From contig WPIO01000007.1 in assembly GCA_009760855.2 (NCBI GenBank), forward strand, positions 9,648,501 through 9,712,500: 64,000 nucleotides of DNA, read 5' to 3'. Below, piece by piece: positions 1-50,561 of this stretch; positions within the stretch are counted from its first letter, which is position 1, and each line of letters opens with the position of its first letter. This DNA is from Cristatella mucedo (taxonomy: Eukaryota; Bryozoa; Phylactolaemata; Cristatellidae). The notes under the pieces were generated by a model. The model did no database searches. It was not told the origin of the DNA and saw only the letters and a program-made list of their open reading frames with translations. A program made the translations under genes and the position numbers.

Positions 1-41
1 TTCACTTATGAGTCCTGAACAATAATGGCAGAGCGACTTAC

Positions 42-199
42 GGTGTCTGCAATAATGTGGCACACTGGCAGCGATCCATGTCCACGTGGTGGACCAGGGT
101 CGCTGGAAAACGTCAGTGCCTGGTTCCACAAAGCCTGGTAGGGGAAGAAGAACCGAAAGGGTGAGGCTCGCGAATAGCCACAAGCCACTTGACAGAAAC
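42..199 (-). CDS. Possible internal exon of an unidentified minus-strand gene
   Basis: On the minus strand a stretch of 158 nt is bounded by a good acceptor (TTACTTACAG) and a near-consensus donor (ACC|GTAAGT). If it enters with two bases of a split codon it is open for 52 codons and leaves in phase 0. The translation has the motif PFRFFFPYQALWNQ and a second part rich in Gly and Pro. I do not recognise the family. It lies 1.16 kb past the METTL18 stop on the same strand, so it would belong to a downstream neighbour that runs off the left edge. Chance occurrence is quite possible. Confidence 0.2.
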
Positions 200-1359
200 C
201 TGTAAGTAATTGTCTGGACACCCTTGTCCAAAGATAATGCTATTCACCCACACGGTCGGTACCCAGAAAATCAATGAAATCGAATAAGTCTAACGTAAGC
301 TTAGCTTTGGCTCTTCGAGACAGCTGAATGGAGCAGCAGCTGGCGTGGGTCAGCAGACGGCGGATACAAAAATATCCTCAAGAGAAGCATGGAAAGACGC
401 ATCAAGACAAACGTGAGGCAGTTGGCAAACGTAGGTGTATATGCGTCGACTCCCCCATCGGTGGCTTCAAAGATGAATGCAGTACAGGGGTCATGGTCTG
501 GGGGTCGACAGGACAATGAACCTTGGCATACGACTAAGTCTTCAAATATTGCTTTCCCAACACTTGACTTTGATTTAGGGCCTACTATAATTATAGGCCA
601 GCTTGTGGACCCGAGTCCTCTTGAGACGAAGTGGATAGAAGGCTCAGAGCATAACAAGTGGGTCGTATCACATCTGAAGACACTTTTATTTTCTTAAGTA
701 CACAGAGAAAGCCTGGAGACCGGTAGTATAGTCTTAAGTGCTTGCAAATGCGTAGTGCCCTGGAAGCCCAAGGAGCTCGGACAGGCAATTAACTGCCGAT
801 CGCGTGGTGCGACTCGACTTTCATGGACATTTTGCTTACATTTTACGTATTCTTTGAGATGATAACTTCATGCGTCCACGAGCACGAGATAAACGGCGAT
901 GCATGCCAGGGCCGAAGCACGCTGCACGTGAGCCGCTGGCTCCCCCCTCCCAGCACTGCCCGCCGTCTGCTGCAGCACACGTCCGGATGTCGGCTGCTAA
1001 CTGCTGGTGCCCCCACTGCTGGCCGGTGCTCGCTGCAGTCGCAGGATCTCCCGCGGTACACCTGCAATTAAAAAGAGTGAGATTAAAAAGAGATTAAAGA
1101 GATTAAATTTAAATTAAAATTAAATAAAATTAAAGAGATATTAAAGAGATTAAAAAGAGGTGAGACAAGGGCAAAGAGCAGCCGACTCGCTCGACGGTCC
1201 GAGAGCGCCGCAAGCGTGGGTGGGTGCTAAGCAGGCTGCTAAGTCTGCGCGGCGGCTCCGACAGAAGCCAAGCAGCAGCAGCAATGGCTGCTGCTGCTTG
1301 CCTAGAGAGACTCTCTCTCTCTCTCTCTCTCTCCATCAATGAATGACAAGAGATGCGAT
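200..1359. other. METTL18 downstream region, no gene seen
   Basis: Apart from the possible poly(A) site, this holds a low-complexity block built from GAGATTAAA-like units at 1070-1160 and a (CT)n run at 1312-1333. The short open frames in either direction show no family motif. Confidence 0.5.
685..690 (-). terminator. Candidate poly(A) signal for METTL18
   Basis: Minus-strand AATAAA about 670 nt past the METTL18 stop. It is the first canonical hexamer I see downstream. A 3' UTR of this length would include the (GA)n run and the A/T-rich block at 1075-1160. Confidence 0.3.
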
Positions 1360-15250
<13,891 letters not shown>

Positions 15251-16533
15251 GCGGAACCCACGAGGTTGGCCCTGGTCATGGGCACATTCGGTACCGAAAT
15301 GAGCACGCGGGCGCCATAATGATTCTCTGTATAAGCTCAACTGCAGAATAACAAATAACTGGATGGTATTGCATCCCGAAAGTCAGAACAGTTCTGTAAT
15401 CGTTGAGTGAAATGAAGATACACTGTTGATCATCAAAAAAACGAGGTGAATGGAGGCGAAAGCTTTTAACAAGGCGTCGCGAAAGTCTTCTTTTACCCGT
15501 TCTTCTTTACTCTTCCAGTAAAACTTGTTTTTTTGCCGTTTCTATTTATGATCGCTTTGTTACTAAGGCTACCTTCTGCAGTCGTTTCAATCCGTGACGG
15601 AGTCCAAGGCCAATGTACAGCGCTGAAAAAATATACGTCAGCAAAGAAGTCTGGATCCGGAGCGAAGACCTCGGGATGTTATAATGAATTGCATTACGAA
15701 CGACTTGGTAAGCAACTGTATTAAAACCTTCTGAAGCAAAGAATCCACGCCTGTAGCCGTTGCCAAGGCAAGCCGATCAAACGCGAGATCGGGCCTTACG
15801 TTTGCTAAAGCTAATAGTAGCGACCGAATTCACAATACGATTGGAATTCAGTGCAGACCCTTCGGCAAGTGATTAGTGGACTGTGCACCCTCTGCTGTAA
15901 AGCCAGCAACCCAGTTCAGACGTGGCTGCAGTGAATTTAAAAATGTTTATGGACAATAAGCCGTCAATTACAGTAATTCGATTCGGTACGTTACCATTTC
16001 GTATAGTTGCTGCTTCATCATAAATGAGCAACTCCCAACATTTAATGTATACTCAACATCACTGAACTCTAGAATACATTAATTCAATTTCTAAATTAAT
16101 AATTATTATTCAGACTTCGACTCTTCACCAGATCCTGCTATTTCTTCCAAGCGCACTCTTTCGCAGTACGAGTAGCAGTTTTCTGCTTTTTTTGAATGCT
16201 TACGTCTCTCCCGACGCCTGCCTTTTTGTCTGCTCCGAGCGCATTTTTTAGCCGGAGGAGTTGACTTTTCACAGACCCAATGGAACTTCACTTACGTACG
16301 CTTAGAGCAAATTAGAATGAAACGTTTCTCAATCGCGAAATTTTAGCAAAGAAGCGAGTTTAAGCGAGCGATCGCGCATTCGTGTATTAAAAAATCGCCG
16401 CAATTTACTAATATAAAAATATTAATTAGAACAGGTCTTCCGTAGCCAATTTTACAGTTATTCATGTGATTTTGTTACTCAAATTTAGATCCATTTACTC
16501 ATTAACGAGCTATTATAGTAAAAAATAAATCCT

Positions 16534-16680
16534 AGCTGATTAAACAGCCTCTTTTTGTATAGCGACAGAAGAGCCTTTACGGCTATCACCACCGCTTGCA
16601 GTGGCGATACAGGATCGCCCACCGCAGGAATCGAACCCACGCAAAGCAACCGCCTTACCTAGTGTGCCATTATAGTAAGA
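16534..16680 (-). repeat. SINE-B
   Basis: Reverse-oriented SINE-B: tail GCTGATTAAACAGCCTC on the left, body GGCTATCACCACCGCTTGCA, then the reverse complement of the tRNA-like head with B box (GGAATCGAACCCACG). Confidence 0.8.
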
Positions 16681-16963
16681 GGAGAGAGCGTGTTACACGG
16701 AACTATGGTCATAAAAAGCTGCGTGTTAATTTATGTCTGCAGACTACTCAATAGTAAAAAACTTCACTATTCCTTAAATATACTAGGCTTTCACATGTTA
16801 TAAAATATTAGCTGCCCACCTACGCCATTGGGACATGCTGGCGGTATCATTATAGCGGGTCCATTAGTTAATCATGAGCCCAACCCCCCCCCCCGACTGC
16901 GTGCCTAGTGCTTCCCTGGGCTGTAAAGATGCATTGGTAGCGCAAGCTGGTCGTGTTTAAACG

Positions 16964-24467
<7,504 letters not shown>

Positions 24468-24949
24468 CCGGTGTCATTGCTGTCGTGGCCACAGTTAATT
24501 TTGCTAAATGTTCTGATTGTGGGCCTCTTTATGGCTCAAATAAGTTACTTGAAGCACTGTTTATTCGCTCGGCTATATGCCCAATATAAACTTGCATGTG
24601 ACATTCGATGTTTTTTCGCTGTTGCCTATGCAACTTTTGAGTGTCGTTCGACCTAGTTATACTGCTGAAGTTTACGTGTCATGTTTCTGCAAAATCCTGC
24701 CCAGCTGGGTTGGGAATTAAATGCAGCCCGATCTCTCATGTAAGGCAACTTGCTTGAGAAGGGCCGGCAAGTCCCTTCAACATCTACTAAGAATTGGACG
24801 ACCTGTGTGTGTGGTAAAGCTTTAGGCATCCATTAAAAAAAGATCACCCTACAAGATTTCTAGTTACACCCGAGGTTCCTGAGCATACCTGGTATTGCAG
24901 TTCTGCCTCCTTCTTTCTTTCTGCTGCTGTGTCATCTACAGAAGGCTGA

Positions 24950-27900
24950 CTTGTTTTCAGATGCCGCTCGTTGGGCAGAACCTGCAAGCTGAGTACCAGC
25001 TCGTTCGGTATTCCTAGCATTGTCTCGAACCGCTCAGCACGCTCCCCCACATGCGTCACTGTAAATTCCTCAAACTTAGTGGTCATCAAGCCTGTTGTAA
25101 CCCCATCGGCCAGACTTAACGCTTGCCTTTGGAATCCTCGCTCAATGTGCAATAAACCTCTAGTAATAAGCGACCTTATTTCTGAAAATGGTATCGACCT
25201 GCTCGCCCTAACTGAAACTTGGCTAAAATCGATAAACTTTCCGACAATTATAGACGCAACTCCATCTGGTTTCTCGTTCTTTCACACCCCTAGATCAATC
25301 GAAACTGGAGGTGGAGTTGCTATTGTCGTGCGCTCGAAATTCAACTTCAAGCCATTTGCGGTACCCTCGAAGCAGTCTTTTGAATCAATTGTCTTGGTCT
25401 CACCCGAAAACAAGCTACCGATAGTGGCAGTAGTCTATCGCCCACCAGGTACCAAATCCTCCTTTATCTCAGATTTCTTCGATCTCATTTCGATTCTGTG
25501 TGCAAGAAATCGATCCTTCCTCGTAATGGGTGATTTCAACGTTCACTTTGATAACTTATCTGACGCTTTCAGCACCGAATTTCGTGCATTGACTGACTCA
25601 TTGTCTCTCGTGGCTCATGTGCATGGCCCTACCCACATCAAGGGTCACACACTCGACCAGATTTTCTCATATAACTGCACGTTGTCATCACCAATTATTA
25701 CCAAATCATGCTTATCTGACCACATGCAGATCTCATTCAATCTACAGTGTGTGCCCACATCCTCCTCTAAAATAACCTGTGAATCACGAAACCTCAAGAC
25801 CCTTGACATCGATGCTGTCCGTGCGAGAATATCTGCTTCACCTCTGCTGCTCAATCCTCCCTCCGATCTGTCATCATTGGTAGATAGCTTCAACACGACA
25901 CTAGCAGACACGCTAGACAAGTTTGCTCCTCTGACAAAGCGCACTGTGCGCCCCCGCCCAGACAGCCTATGGTTTACCACAGACATTAAACTAGCCAAGT
26001 CGACTAAACGAAAGCTTGAAAAAGCATACAAAAGATCCGGACTAACTGTCCATCGACAGGCATATGAAGACCACTGTAGGTCGTACCAATCGATCCTAGC
26101 AAAGGCTAAGTCTAGTTTTTATAAAAACATTGTTGAATCACAGATGCACAACCCAAAAATGCTGAAGTCGACAATAAACCATCTCCTCAACCGTTCCCAG
26201 ATTAGCTCATTACCTGATGATCCTAATGATGATCTAGCCGATCGCTTCTCTCGATTCTTTGTGCAGAAGATAGACAAGATCAGAGAATCCATCCCTGCGA
26301 TGACAACCTCCCCACTAGAATGCTGTTCCTCGATTCCTGGCTGCACCTCAATGTCTGCATTTAAGCAGGTCACTAGTGATCTAGTCCTAAAGTTCGTATC
26401 TCAATCAAAGAAGACAACAAGTCCTCTGGACCCTATTCCCACTGTCCTGCTCCTACGTTGCATTGATCTGCTGCTGCCATGCATAACTAACATAATTAAT
26501 ATGTCATTAGCCTCAGGTCATGTCCCAGCACCTTTCAAAAAAGCTGTAGTCAGGCCACTTCTCAAGAAAGCTACACTTGACCAAGAGAACTTGAGCAACT
26601 ACCGCCCAGTTTCCCTTCTACCGTTCCTATCAAAGACACTCGAACGGGTCGTGGCAGACCAGCTGAACTCGTATATCGAAACCTCACACCTTGCTAGTAA
26701 ATTCCAGTCTGGCTTTAGAGCTAATCACTCCACAGAGTCAGCATTGCTTCGGGTATACAACGACCTACTTAGGAATGCAGACATGGGTAGAGTGTCTCTG
26801 CTTGTTTTGCTTGATCTTTCGGCAGCATTTGATACCATCGATCACAAAGTTCTTCTAGAGCGCCTCTCATCTCGCCTGGGCATCACTGGCACTGCTCTGC
26901 AGTGGTTCAGGTCCTATCTCAGTGGGAGACTCCAGAGTATTGACGTGAATGGACAAAGATCATCTGAAGTACCTCTGAAATATGGAGTACCTCAGGGCTC
27001 AGTGCTAGGTCCGGTTCTTTTCACGGTTTATACTCTGCCTCTCGCTGATGTGATTGCCAAGCACAATCTAGGCTTTCACTTCTATGCGGATGACACTCAG
27101 TTGTACCTTTGCTTTGATCCCTCCCAGCCTTCGAGCACCTCAAATTCTCTCAACTCACTTGCTGCATGCATTGATGACATCCGATCATGGATGGCAGCAA
27201 ATTTTCTAAAACTAAACGATGATAAAACTAACTTACTAGTTATGGGCAAACCCAGTGTGATCCAGAGATTGGAAAGGCTGACTCTCAAAATTGGCTCTGC
27301 CAGCATATCTCCAGTTGAATCAGCTCGAAATCTAGGTGTCATATTCCAAAGCGACCTCTCGTTTGACGACCACATCAGCTCCACAGTCAAATCCGCCTAT
27401 TTTCAGCTTCATAACATTGCTAAAATTCGGGCCTGTTTAGATAAAAATACCACGTCCAAGTTGGTCCATGCATTCGTGACATCTCGTCTCGACTTCTGCA
27501 ACTCACTGCTTACTGGCCTACCAGCATGTGCGATCAGGCGATTGCAGCTGGTGCAAAACTCTGCAGCTAGGCTTGTCTGTCGTGAGCGTCGCAGTTGCCA
27601 CATTACTCCACTTCTCGCCGACCTGCACTGGCTACCAGTCAAGCAACGGATTGACTTCAAGGTTTTTTTGCTCACTTTTAGGTCTCTTCATTCTATGGCT
27701 CCAGCCTATCTGTCAGATATACTACCCCATCAGGCCAAGCATCGTACCACCCGCTTTTCGGAATCCAGCAGTCTAGAAATACCTCATACAAACCTTAAAT
27801 CCTTTGGAGACCGTGCATTTAGTTCATATGCTCCCAAAGCCTGGAACTCTCTCCCGACCTGCGTCAGAACATCCCCTGACCTGACCACATTTAAAAGGAA

Positions 27901-28191
27901 CCTAAAAACACACCTATTTAGGACAGCATTTAGCAGGTCCCTGTGATTCGTCCTTGATGATCTTATGCGTGCTGACACTGTGCATGCTGCCACTAACCAC
28001 ATTCGCATGCTGAACCTGTGCATGTCACCCCTAACCATATTATTCATTTCGTTTGTTTTTTTCAAGCATGATTTTACTCACCTTTCAATTGCATTTCACT
28101 TTACAGCAAATGTAAAGCGCCTAGAGAGAGATTAAGTTCTCTGAGGGCGCTTTATCAAGTGACATATTATTATTATTATTATGATTATTAA
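24950..28191 (+). mobile_element. LINE-A, near full-length L2/CR1-group retrotransposon with intact ORF
   Basis: One uninterrupted frame of 991 codons (24971-27946; open from 24950, so the exact start is uncertain). Endonuclease domain, about residues 50-255: LTETW (Glu82), YRPPG, GDFNVH (187-192) and a terminal SDH (His251). Reverse-transcriptase domain, about 480-760: NYRPVSLLPFLSKTLE, DLSAAFDTIDH, GVPQGSVLGPVLF and YADD at 705-708. A C-terminal region with LHWLPVKQRIDFKV follows. All expected catalytic residues are present, so it looks recently inserted. The 3' UTR ends in a hairpin (AAAGCGCCTAGAGAGAG pairing with TTCTCTGAGGGCGCTTT) and a (TTA)n tail. No ORF1 is visible upstream; the element may lack one or be 5'-truncated just before the endonuclease. 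It begins about 480 bp past the ANKRD16 stop. Confidence 0.92.
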
Positions 28192-28194
28192 GAG

Positions 28195-28560
28195 GAGAGA
28201 AGTAAACGTGCACTAAGACGCAAGACCTGCATTGAAACAAAACAGGACTGGTCTCGCGGTAGAAATCTCGGGACGCTTGTATGCTTTCGAATTTCTTCAG
28301 GTACGATAGAGCAAGAAAAGGACGGTAACCTAAACTGAGTGCCATGACGCCCCAAGTCGATGCTTGCTGGTGAGCCACGGCAGGTCGGAATGTGTGTTGC
28401 AATTGGTTATTCGCAGCAGGCAAGTCTAGCCGCCGAGTTTTGCACCAACTATAAGCGTCATACTGCATCTGCAGGATAACCTGCGAGAAGTAAGTTTGTG
28501 AAATCTGGAAGGGACATCACAAAAGCTTGGTCCGTTGGCTGCGGTATACTTGTCTAAAAA
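28195..28560 (-). repeat. Old LINE-A relative
   Basis: Diverged minus-strand remnant (GAGTTTTGCACCAACTATAA, CGAAATTCTGG-type regions) directly behind the LINE-A tail. The young LINE-A probably landed beside or within it. Confidence 0.4.
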
Positions 28561-28952
28561 AGTACGAATTTACAATATTGCATACGTAAATGAAACTATG
28601 CCATGCAGCTGACGTGGGCATGTAAAACAAATTAATTTGAAGACATGACATCAGGTTGCGTCAAGCTGAGACTAAAAGGACTATGTTGGACCGAAGAGTG
28701 CAAACGAGTTCAGAGCATGCGTTATTCAGGTCGAGCAATTTGGCATCGTTCTAGAGAGCTAATCATGACGCGCCATTGATTTTACTTAAAGCTTCTTTCT
28801 AGAAAATATATTTATTATTTGCGGTCTTAGCTGCTTAAGTTTACTTCTTTTTAAAAACTCGCGACAGCTTATTGTAACCGTTATTGTAACCGTGTTCTTA
28901 GTAGGGTGAAAATGGGCGATCCTTTATTGCATACTGCAAGTGGTGTTGATGT

Positions 28953-29175
28953 ATAGTTAGCTGTTTCAACAGCCTAATTTTATAGCGGTATAAGAACCTT
29001 ATAGGCTATCACCACTACTTGCAGTCGGCAATAAATGATCACCCACTGCTGGGGCTCAAACCCACGACCTGGGTCATGAAGAGTGAGCACCTTGCCTTCG
29101 GGCTAAGACTTAGGGGCAATAGAGGATGAGACTTTTCTCCTGCTATGTAAATGAGGTTGTTGAATCAGCTAACCT
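28953..29175 (-). repeat. SINE-B with inverted second tail (foldback)
   Basis: Left side: reverse SINE-B tail GTTAGCTGTTTCAACAGCCT, body and head with B box GGGCTCAAACCCACGACC. Right side (29136-29172): a forward SINE-B tail ATGAGGTTGTTGAATCAGC. The two tails are inverted complements, so the copy can fold back on itself. Confidence 0.65.
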
Positions 29176-29609
29176 CAATTTTTTAATTTGAGACTTGGTA
29201 AAATGTTCGCAAACTGGCTGATCTTAGTTATTAAGATTTCTAGCTCACGTAAGTTTATTTTAGCTGGTGTGGAGAGCAATAGCAAAACGATTGAAATTCC
29301 GCCTGCGTGTTTCACAATTCACTTTTTATTAAGCACACTAACTGTAACTTTTAAGCAATCGATTGCGCCCAGCCAAAGACAATGCAAACAGACGCCACGT
29401 TTATTTCCACTATAAGGAACAGGATAGGAGCTGCCGCTATGTTGGCTGAAGAACTCCAGAGCGTGCCCAAGTCGTGTCCCACGTCGCGCCACTCCATTAT
29501 TCTCTGCCGGAATAGGGCAGTGGTTGGACAAGTGGGGCTGACCAAACAAAACGTAGTGCTTTCTTATTTATTATCTTTAAGGAAGTGCTGCGAGTCCACT
29601 AACCATTCG

Positions 29610-30085
29610 ATCGCGATTCATTTGCAGCAAATGTAAAGCGCCTAGAAAGAGTTTGAGTTCTCTGAGAACGCTTTATCAAATTTATTATTATTTTTATTAT
29701 TATTAGTTCAAAGTCAGCAAGGTTAGTAGCACAGCACTGGCTGCGGTCAGATGGGGGTTTGTGCTTTGCTCCGACTCTCAATCGTTCCAGACCAGCATAG
29801 GCATAAGAGTTCTATTTCCGCATAGCCAAAATCTGGGGCGATGCAACGGGACATATTTTTCACGTTACGCTCACTTATACTTTTCGCTGTGGTTTTTTCT
29901 GTTGACGTGGTACCACACGGAGATGTGCAGCTCAACCGAAGCAGCAGCTATTATTCGTGCTGACAAATGAATGTTACCAATGATCATTTGATCATGCTTC
30001 CCTTACAGCATAAGTAAAGTGTCTTGAAGGAGATGAAGCTCTGAGGGTGTTATACAAATGTATTATTATTATTTCTATTATTCGT
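29610..30085 (+). repeat. Two LINE-A 3'-tail fragments
   Basis: 29610-29708 and 29985-30085 each hold the last 60-80 bp of LINE-A (GCAAATGTAAAGCGCCTAGA, CTCTGAGAACGCTTTATC; GTAAAGTGTCTTGAAGGAGA) plus a (TTA)n tail. Both are extreme 5' truncations. Confidence 0.75.
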
Positions 30086-30089
30086 TAAT

Positions 30090-32339
30090 GAAGCATGGCA
30101 CAGATACAGACTTTTAATTTTTTAAGCATCGCTAAAAACTAGCTGTTAAGGTAGTAAGGACAATAGTTTCCAGATAGAATTACTTATCCTTGATGGAATG
30201 TAGTCCTGATTAGTAAAAGCTATACGAGGGGAATCTAGCCCACCTCGAGCTCCAGCTAAGGTGTGGTAACCAGGGGTCTAGGTTGCTATGCTGAGTCCAC
30301 ACCTACGTTGTTACTGTCAGGAGTAAGAGTGATGTTGGCTGGTCAGGCCTTTCCCGAGGAGGCCGCTAATATTATTGCACAAGCCTTGACCAGGAAGAGG
30401 CTACTAGCTTTTTCTGTAACCCCACACATTTTTAGACGATGGTAAGCCAGCTTGCCGGGCACGGAGCTATCGATGTGCACCTCCGGGCTCTACGAATAGC
30501 GGGCGATGGCATCTTTTTAGATAGAGCGAAAAAAATACTTCCAGGCGTCGCATTTAAAAAAAAGTGCAATCTCTGTTCGGAGAAGAGCTGAAGAGCCCAA
30601 CCGATCGGCGCGCAGGAACAGAGTCTTCGCCTAGGAAAGCTGCTGTTTCTTAATGGACGAAGTCGTGCAAGTTTTACCTACAGGAGGCTAGCGAGGCCTG
30701 TCGTTCATCTCGCATAAAAAGCTTCGCAATTCGTTTCAAGACGGCGCCGTTGAGCCTCGGCGTGTGCCAAAAAAGCGAGAAGACATTTCGTGTGCGGCGC
30801 CCTTTCAGCCATGTAATAAAACCCCTTGTAATTCCATGCTGGTCTCTCGCGCTGAACCTACCGTTAAAGAATGGCCAGACACGTCTAATACCAGCCCGGT
30901 AGGCTGCTGCACAGCGACGACCTACGACGTGCTAAACGTAGCATGTCGATAAATGATGATACTAACATTCAGCAGCACCCACCGATTCCTGTTGCTTTAG
31001 CATGGGGCCGCAGCCAAGCCAAATGGTGAGTTTCTATTGAGCGTTTGGGGGGAGAAGAGCTGGCAAACAAAACCCAACCGCAGATCTCTTCTTAGGTAGC
31101 CAGCGTTTTCTAAAAAGAGATATTGGCTTAAAAAATAAGTAATACAATTATGTAATATAAAGTATTACACGGAAGCTCTGCAAATTTAAGGCGTTTCGCC
31201 TGAGGGCGCAGGCACTTGTTATGAGTGTCAAAAAAGACTGATAGAGTGTTACGCCTTTTTAACACAGACGTTTACTACTGGGTTTCGGGCTGTCGTTTTT
31301 GAAGGGGTAATATTTTTATAGTTGCACGTTGTTAATGCCCTTCAGAAAGGCATAAGGAATCCTGCCGAGCTTGGTGCCTTCGGTTCTTTACTTCAGGCTC
31401 TGCAAACTGAAGTGCAAATTTTTTTAGTGTTTTGAAAGACGCTTCCGGTTGGCATACCTTCGGCTAGGGAAGGAAGGTTTATAAAGTTTTTATAAGATTT
31501 CAATTAACAAATAAAGTGAACACCTAACGTAAAAACAAGTATTAGTAGCAAGTTTGTGGAAGGCTAGAGAATTTTTCTTCGCAGATTTGGACCTGGACTT
31601 TAGTTTCACTGAGGTTGAGGCTTTGCCAAAATATCAAAAACTTAGCTGGGCATCTATTGTTTGTTTTTTATCCGATGTTCTTTTTTGTAAGTGGGCAGTT
31701 CCTCAACGATAGCTCGGATTGGTCTTTCAGTTATCAGTTAGAAAGTTTTTCTTAAATGTGCTCCGTTAATATTATGTCGGAATGCCATATCAATCGGATT
31801 ATAACAGGCCTAGAGATTATTAGCTGTTCCTGAATTACAACGTATATGAACCTTATATTTCATTTGTTGCTCTCGGTCAGTTGCACTCCGGGCTTCGAGT
31901 CAGTGAGTTGTTCGCTATGGCTGATGCTGTAAATCAGTGCCTCTCTGCGGCTAATTCCTAACCTGTTATTTACAAACGATATGGACTTACAGTGTTAAGG
32001 TACGGACGCTCTTTATTGGTACCGCGTCCTGCGACCGTCGGAATATCTGCGTGTATCGAGGCAGCATCTGCGACCCGCTAGCCATTCTAAGACATTCGGA
32101 GAGTTTTCTGCAGGAGCCGCTACGCCGCCGCCTCTGCAGCATTAGCTAGGACGCCCCCGACTGGTTGCAAAGAGAGCAAAGTAGGAAGAATGGGCTGGAC
32201 TCGGAGAATTTTCTCTTGTAATTGATGGCGCTTTAGTGTTACTGCCGCCGTCTGATGGCAATTAAGGCGTCCTCCTTAATAACTGCTTACATTTTGAAAG
32301 TTTCACTATGAAGACCGCCTGCAAACTAGCCATCACGTC
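30090..32339. other. Intergenic stretch without recognised gene
   Basis: 2.2 kb between ANKRD16 and FKBP14. Two short open stretches with acceptable splice signals were seen: about 30330-30439, ending ACGATG|GTAAGC, and about 30685-30900, acceptor CCTACAG and donor CCG|GTAGGC. Neither has a recognisable motif. The rest is A/T-rich unique sequence. Confidence 0.4.
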
Positions 32340-33145
32340 CGATCCCAGTCTAAGAGTAGGGGATTTTCTTTAACAAGGAGGCATAGTATAAATTAATTAG
32401 CTCGTTGGTTCTGTCAAGGCCTGACTAATTTAGCTCAGTTTTGGTCGGGCTACCAAAAATAGCCGTTAAACCTCTGCAGCCGATGATAAATGTGGCTGCA
32501 AGGCTTGTAAAAATCCCAGATATTCAGCCACTTGTCTTCTTTTCTGAAGGAGCTTTAATGGCTCCCGATTAAACAACGTATACGGAGCAAAATTCTTACT
32601 CTGACCCACAAGGTTCGCCTTGGCCTGGCTCCTTCATATCTAGTTGCCCCGCAGCACCCGTTTCGCCCTCATAGGGCGCTCAGGTCCTCTAACGACTATA
32701 AATTAGCCGTTCCATTCCTACGCTCAAAAGCCGTCTCTGGCAGGAGCATTTACTCTTTGGAACTCGAACTGTGATTGTGGAACTCAGTTCCATGATTCTT
32801 ACGCGCAACGAATATACTCACTCGCTGCTGACTGCGGCACTTCCTTTCCACCCGCCCTAAGCAGCTACTTCCACGCTACTCACTTCTCCGACTGCTCTCG
32901 TGACGAAGCTATACTTCTTGCTTTTTCTTTTTTTGCGCGAGATGAAGTCTGTTGGATACCGTATGCGCACCCAAAGCGGCTTTAATAATAATAATAGTAA
33001 CACATTTGATATAGCGCCATCAGAGAACTCAATCTCTTTCTAGGCAAGCTTTGGCTTTTGAGTGCGCTATAGAAAACTCACTAGTGTAACACACACTTAG
33101 TTCTTGTGGCCTTGTGAAGTTACAGGCGGAGATACATAACATTCC
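32340..33145 (+). repeat. LINE-B copy with embedded LINE-A tail
   Basis: Reverse-transcriptase C-terminal remnants in several frames (KPLQPMINVAARLVK, LTHKVRLGLAPSYL-like) and the LINE-B end (GAGTGCGCTATAGAAAACTC, GGCGGAGATACATAACATT). At about 32985-33045 a 60-bp minus-strand LINE-A 3' tail, (TAA)n plus hairpin, interrupts it. Confidence 0.7.
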
Positions 33146-33375
33146 TTACGGCAGGACCGGCTAAACACGCCTTTATATTGTCCACCGGGTGTGTTGAGGC
33201 GCCCGCCGGGATTGCCTCCATGGATCAAGCCGTTATGCCAGCCTTTACATGCGCTTTAAATACAGAAAAGTAACTCGGCGTATCAAAATCATTCGGTTTT
33301 AAATTCTTTGTCGCAAAATACGCCCAGCGAGCATGGCTAGTGCCGTAGGAGGTTGGAGGCGCTCAGCCGAGCAGC

Positions 33376-33382
33376 TATAAAT
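33376..33382 (+). promoter_or_regulatory. Candidate TATA box of FKBP14
   Basis: TATAAAT in the context GAGCAGCTATAAATCCTGG, 104 bp before the FKBP14 ATG. This would allow a start site about 75 bp before the ATG. Confidence 0.45.
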
Positions 33383-33485
33383 CCTGGCAGCGACCAAGGT
33401 CATAGGTCGGTCTCTAACTTCCTGGAAACTTCTACTTTTGCCTTGACCCTTCGCCGCGTAGTAGCCACCTGCCTGGTGTTAGCAG

Positions 33486-50181
<16,696 letters not shown>

Positions 50182-50555
50182 GTTTCTTGTTGGAGACAGT
50201 CACTTTGGTAATACTCTCTACTTCTGAGTACAAGAAAGTTGTATGCGCTTCCCTAGCAAATAAGTCGCGGCATTAATTCCATATTTTTCATGTCTTGCTC
50301 TCAGCTAAGCATTAAGCATGTGCGTGCCACTTTAAACCACTGCCCCTCGACAAGGCTTTCACTGGTTAGCGCGAGTGTTGGTCAGAACTGAGAACTCATC
50401 CTTTTTAGCCACGATTTTCTTATACGGCTGTAATACGTCACTTGTATGCACTACTTTGTACTAGCATAAGGTATTGGTCTTGAGCTGAATTTTTGTGACC
50501 ATGTTGAATATGTGAGCCGCATTCTCTTGTATTGGCGTAGGCCGGACAACGAAAC

Positions 50556-50561
50556 AATAAA
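50556..50561 (+). terminator. Candidate FKBP14 poly(A) signal
   Basis: AATAAA 375 bp after the FKBP14 stop, in unique sequence before the next repeat. Confidence 0.5.

Noticed and set aside
29347-29552. Sequence with a minus-strand AATAAACGTGG, LTR-like
   Set aside because: No terminal duplication and no second copy in the window.
30330-30900. Two exon-like stretches between ANKRD16 and FKBP14
   Set aside because: Splice signals are acceptable but the translations show no recognisable family, and the frames cannot be joined convincingly.
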